Part shown: piece after piece, positions 17,256 through 21,732 of the stretch | Numbering within the stretch: position 1 is the stretch's first letter | Layout: every line of letters starts with the position of its first letter | Origin: Terfezia claveryi | Taxonomy: Eukaryota; Ascomycota; Pezizomycetes; Pezizales; Pezizaceae | Direction: 5' to 3' | Length of the DNA stretch: 21,732 nucleotides | NCBI GenBank assembly: GCA_015179025.1 | Contig: WHUX01000510.1 | Span: forward strand, 1-21,732 | Translations under genes and position numbers: made by a program | The notes under the pieces: model-generated | The model's database searches: none | Told to the model about the DNA's origin: nothing | The model's input: only the letters and a program-made list of their open reading frames with translations

Positions 17256-19230
17256 CTACAAGTCATCTTCTGCGTCCTCGCCATCCTCTTCGTCCTCGCC
17301 ATCCTCTTCATCCTCGCCATCCTCTTCGTCCTCGCCATCCTCGTCTGAATCCTCTGCATTCAATTCCTCATCCAATTCGTCCTGCACGTCATCAAAGTTA
17401 CTGTGCCCACTCTGCTCTCGGAGATCATCATCCTCAACATCACCATTAGCGAGGATGGTTGGCAATCCTGCGTTGATATTTTCAGGTATTGCCGATTCAT
17501 CTGGTTCCGTCGGCGAACCTTCATCGAAATATCCGGAGGGGATTATGCTTCCTTTCTCCGCCTCTTGAAGATCCGCAGCCAGCTCCTCAGCGTACTGCGC
17601 GAGTTCTCTAGGCCCCACTCCGTATACCTCTGCTCGCTGCCATCGCACCACCTTACCGTGCAGTTGACACATTTTTGCTATCTCCAGCCGAATGATTTTC
17701 AACAATGTTTGCTCCATTGTTGTTGTCAAAACGTTCCACTGATCTAGCATCCTGTTAAAATCAACTGTCATACTGTCAGTATCGCTCATCGGACATTGAA
17801 GATTCTTTGCTTACCACCGGCTTTTTCGTAGTTAAAAAAGTCTCCATCTTGGAACATCCCCGTCTCATATGTCTGCAGGGCGTGCTGCAGAGTAGCAAAT
17901 ATCAGGCACATAAAGGGGCCACTAATTCAGGCCATGAAGTCGGCATCTCTGTTTCCGAGTTTTTTTGCACCATCAAAATAGTTTATATGTATGAAGTCCA
18001 CTGCTTCACTTGCTCTGAACCGCTGACCCCACCCCTGTCCATATTAACGTCCTTGTTAGTGTCCGGCCGTACTCGAATCATCTCTCATACACGTACCACG
18101 CGTTTCTCCCTTTGGCATGTAAACCTATCCTTATCCAATAACCAGCTTACATGTTTGCGAATATATTCTGGACTGCAATTTTGATCAAATCCATACAGCC
18201 TAGCAATATGACGTTTCGCTTCATAAACTAAATGCGACCTCGTCCTCGACTGGATGCTTCGAAGCTGTTATCAGACTGTCAGCATACGCCACAAGATATC
18301 CGATATACTACCCACATATGAATCAATTCTACTTGTCCGCTCTTCATCAACACTACACTCCACCTCTGCTACTTTCCATGCCGCTACTAACATGGATTCC
18401 GTACCTTCAGCATCTGGCAATGGATTTTTGAAGAAAGTTACCCTCTCGATTCTCTTGGCTGCAATCATCACCACTGTCTTGGTAATTCCCTCAAATTGCG
18501 TGAAACTGCGATTTCTAGGTGCACTTTGCCTTGAACCTTTCATTCGTGGTTTTGGTGCCTGGATACCCTCATCGTTCTCTGCTGCAAATGTCGTGCTATC
18601 AACCCCTGGGGAAGTTGGTTCATTAAGGGTGTCCAAGGGTGAATTTATGCGTCCACCACTAGACTGTGACCATGCTGCGGCCGGAGGTGACGACGCTTGA
18701 CTTTCCTGCTGAATAACGTTATAAGCGGATTTGAATTTTCACTAATATATCTGTGCAGATAGGACATAGGTGCGCATACGTCTGGTGGTGCCCTTGTTAC
18801 ATTCATCTTTGCAGATACCTTTGATGGTCCTCCAATGGATCTTGAACAACCATCGACGCTTCGTCGGAGTATCTACCAAACACCAGTACAATGTCAGCGT
18901 TGTCACCACTGTGTCACAATTCTCACCTCTGGAAAATTGATTCTAGCCTGGAAGGTTGGGGGAATCTACTCCAAATCCGTTAGATGTATAAATAGGTGCG
19001 TTCAACAAAAGACATTGACCCACCGGACTACTATCCCTAACAGAATTTTGCGAGCCTGCGTCGGACATTAACAGTCTGTCGGAAGACTCCAAAGGTTTAT
19101 TCCCCAGCGCCGCACCGCGTCGCTTGGTTCTCCCTTCCTTTAGGTCAGTATTGTTAGCATCTCTCTTGAGAGGGTTTGCCCTCTCTTTCCCTTTGCTTTG
19201 GGTGCTTTTCTTGCCGTTGCGTGTCTTCAT
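17256..19230 (-). CDS. DUF6532-like protein gene, seven exons, one in-frame TGA
   Basis: Exons by my reading: 19230-19024, 18965-18927, 18872-18780, 18708-18316, 18264-18097, 18034-17815 and 17764-17256. All six introns are 50-71 nt and GT-AG, most have a CTRAC-like branch site, and every junction keeps phase (1,629 nt, 543 codons). The start MKTRNGKKSTQSKGKERA is a basic, Lys-rich N-terminus. A Ser/Pro-rich region follows. About residues 250-390 resemble the basidiomycete DUF6532 domain (EAKRHIARLYGF, IRKHVSWLLDKDRF, an INYFDGAKKLG block, then ALQTYETG and DFNRMLDQW). The C-terminus is an acidic EDEEDG repeat. DUF6532 has no known function. One TGA (17927-17929, codon 336) interrupts the domain. 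It could be a nonsense mutation, perhaps from CGA, or a sequence error. The exon 5 start could also be 18249. Confidence 0.68.
17274..17343 (-). repeat. 18-bp coding repeat (acidic tail)
   Basis: About four copies of an 18-bp unit, TCCTCGCCATCCTCTTCG on the plus strand, encode Asp-Gly-Glu-Asp-Glu-Glu on the minus strand, at the end of the DUF6532-like protein. Copy number is likely to vary between strains. Confidence 0.85.
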
Positions 19231-19713
19231 GGTTTCGTATTGAGAGTTCCTCTAGTTGGTTGCGTCCATCATTGGAACGGACATGTGGGCCTCTTTAAGT
19301 GTTCATCACCCCTCCTAATGCTCACTGAGACGTTGAAGAGATAATGGGGGATTGTCATAATCCGAACTAGAAACATGTGATACACAAACTGGATTGACGA
19401 AATACAAGAAATTCCAATGACAACGTTCAACTGCTCAATACAAAAAATCCCAAAAAATACGACCATTACTGAATCTGAAACCAAGCAACAACAAAAGAGG
19501 AAAAAACCTGCGCAAAAAGCCCGGACCTCCTCCAAATATAAACGATAATAAAACATTCAGCCCAATAAAACCTCAGAAACCTACCAACACTGAGAAAAAA
19601 CACGTAAAAAGGTTTCACAACAAGCCGGAGTCCCACCCAAAACCAAAAAAAAAAAAAAAAAAAAAAAAAAAATGCCTACCCACGCTGCATCGCAGACGCT
19701 AACTATCCACCAT
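19231..19713. other. Intergenic region with a 28-nt A tract
   Basis: This lies between the two minus-strand genes. It holds the 5' flank of the DUF6532-like gene and the 3' flank of the upstream gene. An uninterrupted run of 28 A lies at 19645-19672 (T in the direction of the genes). No target duplication or retroposon body is recognisable beside it, and no clear TATA motif is visible. Confidence 0.6.
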
Positions 19714-21393
19714 CTAGTTGTCCTCTAACTCCTCGGAGTCATCATCTGTACCCTCAGCGTCCTCATACTCGTCATCCTCGTCTTCAGCAATTGGGATGTC
19801 GCAAGTGGCGTCGTCAAACGGCCCCTCAATCTCCTCCACCTTCTTGCTTGGGGTAGCGTCGTCGGATGGAGATTTTCGAGGGACATGTTGGTTGGTCGGT
19901 CTTAAGGCCTTGTATAAAGGACGAGATAGCTTAATGGACCCTTTTGGGGGACTTGGTGGAAAAGTTTTGGAAACGGCGAAACTGGTTCTTCTAGGATATC
20001 GCACCTTGGAGGTGCTCCTCGTTACTCTCCCAGTTCCAAGGGGGGCCCCTGCCAACCCAGTGTTATGCCCTGAGGGTCCAGCATGTGAAGAAGCCTTCGC
20101 CATAGGTCCTGAGGGTGCTTGCGCTGGCCTTTTGCCCTTGTCAACCGATTGGTCCTTGGATACAGCCTTTCCTTTGCCTTTGTCCACGGCTTTTGCTGGT
20201 CCTTTGTGTAGAGCCTTCGAGAATTTACAATTTGATTTTGTCAGTGCAAATGGATACGGGGCGGAGTGGTGATGAAGATGGATTATTAATTTTACTAACC
20301 TTTGCTCTTTTATTCTCTGGTTCGTCGGACTCTCACTGCTACTTGCGATTCTGCGCCTAGGTCTTTTCGAACGCGTGACTTGCGCTGGATCCTGGTTGTC
20401 CTGAGAATCTTCCTCAGGGGGTTCCAATTCACATTGAATATCTATGAGATATTCTTCTCTATGTCGTCCGAAAAGCCAATGCACGTGCTCATTGTTGAGG
20501 AGTTTTTGGTACATGTGATCACCATTCGCCCTGATTCGTGAACCCCAGAACGCATCAACTTGCCTATCCAAGGGCTTCCAGTCGGCAGCTGCGTTATGTA
20601 AAGCTTGTAACGTGTGATCGTCTACAGTCACGACCTTTGACCGCTGCCATTTCCAACCAAAAGCCGCGAAAATGAACCCACCAGGATATGGATAGGGATT
20701 CCTAGTGTCTAGTCTGGGACAAATCATATGCATTATCGCACTGTTTGGTTGTCCTCCGCCTTGAGGAGGAGCACCAACAGGGCGATAAGCGGTCGCAGGT
20801 GCCCATAGTCCCCCAAGCCGTTTGGAAAACCGTGCTAAAAGATCTGCATTTGCTTGGGAACCACTTGTTTTCTGACCCAGCGCACCCTTTTTGGTTTTGT
20901 TCAGAGATAACAACACGATGCTCTGTTTCGGACTGCTAAGGTCCGGTGGCTTATTAGAAAGAGCTGGGGGCGGGTCCCTGGGATATTGGGCGGCATGAGC
21001 CGCCTCTGCACTGCTAATTGCTTGATCACGAGCTGTTTCCCCACTACGAACCTTTTTGGCTATATTCTGACATAACATATTCACGGCATGAATGATTTCC
21101 TTATCTGTGCAATAGTTTATCTTCCCTCTAGGAGCCATTGTCGGCAAGCCGGCAGCATGCCAGTGCAAAGTCGACCAGCGGTCGGTACCTGCCCTTTGAG
21201 GTCCGAATATTCCTGTCTCCCTCATGAGTTGTGCGACGTCTCTTCTCCAAAGCCCATACAGACTTGCAGGGATATCTGTGTCAAAAAACCCTACAACGCC
21301 CGCATATCCTCGATTCGTGAGAGTGATTAGATCATCGCCGGAGTGTTCATCTGCGGATGCATTTCCTTTCGCGGGGTTTTTTTTTGGTGGCAT
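19714..21393 (-). CDS. Uncharacterised protein, 559 codons, basic linker and acidic tail
   Basis: The frame is open from ATG at 21393 (MPPKKNPAKG) to TAG at 19714. I do not recognise the family. Residues 25-115 form a compact, Trp/aromatic-rich segment (GYAGVVGFFDTDIPASLYGL, then DRWSTLHWHAAGLPT). Residues 215-325 form a second one (PYPYPGGFIFAAFGWKWQRS, then HVHWLFGRHREEYLI). A basic linker follows (SKRPRRRIASSSES) with a Lys/Gly-rich repeat region (VDKGKGKAVSKD), a TRSTSK block and an acidic C-terminus (EDEDDEYEDAEG). The AT-rich piece near 20219-20300 looks intron-like. It has GTTAGT and GTAAAA donors and a CACTGAC branch, and an 81-nt intron from GTAAAA to TCGAAG would keep frame, but read-through is equally open. 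Start context and both structured segments favour a real gene. The charge layout hints at a nuclear or chromatin role, which is speculation. Confidence 0.72.
   Translation of the reverse strand: MPPKKNPAKGNASADEHSGDDLITLTNRGYAGVVGFFDTDIPASLYGLWRRDVAQLMRETGIFGPQRAGTDRWSTLHWHAAGLPTMAPRGKINYCTDKEIIHAVNMLCQNIAKKVRSGETARDQAISSAEAAHAAQYPRDPPPALSNKPPDLSSPKQSIVLLSLNKTKKGALGQKTSGSQANADLLARFSKRLGGLWAPATAYRPVGAPPQGGGQPNSAIMHMICPRLDTRNPYPYPGGFIFAAFGWKWQRSKVVTVDDHTLQALHNAAADWKPLDRQVDAFWGSRIRANGDHMYQKLLNNEHVHWLFGRHREEYLIDIQCELEPPEEDSQDNQDPAQVTRSKRPRRRIASSSESPTNQRIKEQRLVKLIIHLHHHSAPYPFALTKSNCKFSKALHKGPAKAVDKGKGKAVSKDQSVDKGKRPAQAPSGPMAKASSHAGPSGHNTGLAGAPLGTGRVTRSTSKVRYPRRTSFAVSKTFPPSPPKGSIKLSRPLYKALRPTNQHVPRKSPSDDATPSKKVEEIEGPFDDATCDIPIAEDEDDEYEDAEGTDDDSEELEDN
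20215..20299 (-). other. Possible small intron inside the 559-codon gene
   Basis: The AT-rich segment has donor GTTAGT at 20299 (or GTAAAA at 20295), branch-like CACTGAC, and acceptor TCGAAG ending at 20215. From GTTAGT the intron would be 85 nt and break frame. From GTAAAA it would be 81 nt and keep it. The translated segment (about 27 codons, His-rich) is unlike the rest of the protein. Confidence 0.4.
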
Positions 21394-21732
21394 CGATGAT
21401 CGTCTACATCCAGTTAGTGGTGATCCTAGTCTAGTCGCTCAGTGTCCGTACCAGAGAAACACAATCTAAAGAAATTTCGTTCCTGTATCTAGTTAGCGAA
21501 AATCCAGCTAAGTTGTCCTAACATGGCAATTACCACGTTTAGGGTGAATATTATTCCGTGGTTAGAAAAAATCAACAAATGGCCTCTTACAATCCAAAGA
21601 TGATATACAGAGTCAAACCCTGAATGAATGAATATTTGATTCCTGTATCTAGTCAGCAAAAATCCCAGTATGGACTCTCGGGTCTGTACAAGGTGTTATT
21701 CTATACGAAATTGTGGGAGGAAGGTATTGTGA
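21394..21732. other. Upstream flank with a 26-bp direct repeat
   Basis: This is the 5' flank of the 559-codon gene. TTCCTGTATCTAGTTAGCGA at 21480 recurs at 21640 as TTCCTGTATCTAGTCAGCAA, and both are followed by AAATCC. The spacing is 160 bp. No gene is evident. The repeats may be regulatory or the remains of a mobile element. Confidence 0.5.

Noticed and set aside
17256..17789. Independent 177-codon gene starting MSDTDSMTVD
   Set aside because: The ATG lies in a 50-nt intron (17814-17765) with good donor, branch and acceptor; from 17764 it joins in phase to the preceding exon.
18271..18636. Independent 121-codon minus-strand gene
   Set aside because: It lacks an ATG and reads back in frame to an acceptor at 18709; it is exon 4 of the DUF6532-like gene. 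Its last codons are intron sequence.
18835..19071. Plus-strand 78-codon frame
   Set aside because: Shadow of exons 1-3 of the minus-strand gene.
19645..19672. 28-A tract as the tail of a processed retroposon
   Set aside because: No reverse-transcriptase or SINE-like body is recognisable next to it and no flanking duplication could be found; a simple homopolymer is sufficient.

Overview
This window looks like a repeat-rich, probably heterochromatic stretch of a filamentous basidiomycete genome, most likely an agaricomycete. Three things point there: Ty3/Gypsy chromoviruses with an integrase chromodomain; a gene with very short GT-AG introns (50-71 nt) and CTRAC-type branch sites; and that gene's resemblance to the basidiomycete DUF6532 family. 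I saw no RNA gene and no CRISPR array.

Positions 1-16396 are a nest of transposons. The oldest layer is a minus-strand chromovirus ('outer copy'), cut into three blocks: 13881-16259 (gag end, protease, RT), 10222-10690 (RNase H to linker) and 66-1011 (integrase). Into it went (i) a complete plus-strand chromovirus of the same family, 1012-10221, with two ~1.45 kb LTRs, a polypurine tract and a gag-protease-RT-RNaseH-integrase-chromodomain body now broken by single-base frameshifts; (ii) a 3.2 kb foldback-like element, 10691-13881, with ~1 kb inverted arms around a ~1.24 kb minisatellite; (iii) a truncated LTR, 16260-16396; and (iv) at the left edge, the end of an unrelated element. Because the inner and outer chromoviruses are opposed, the locus also contains kilobase-scale inverted repeats of pol.

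Positions 16397-17255 are GC-rich noncoding sequence. Positions 17256-21393 hold two minus-strand genes. The downstream one (17256-19230) can be assembled as seven phase-compatible exons encoding a DUF6532-like protein with an acidic repetitive tail; one in-frame TGA interrupts the domain. The upstream one (19714-21393) is an uncharacterised 559-codon protein with a basic, Lys/Gly-rich linker and an acidic tail.

The observations most worth following are the foldback-like element with its two-monomer higher-order satellite; an amber codon that is the only barrier between the gag and pol frames at the same place in both chromovirus copies; a possible self-priming site; CpG-type nonsense decay in the outer copy; and the DUF6532 gene with its lone TGA.
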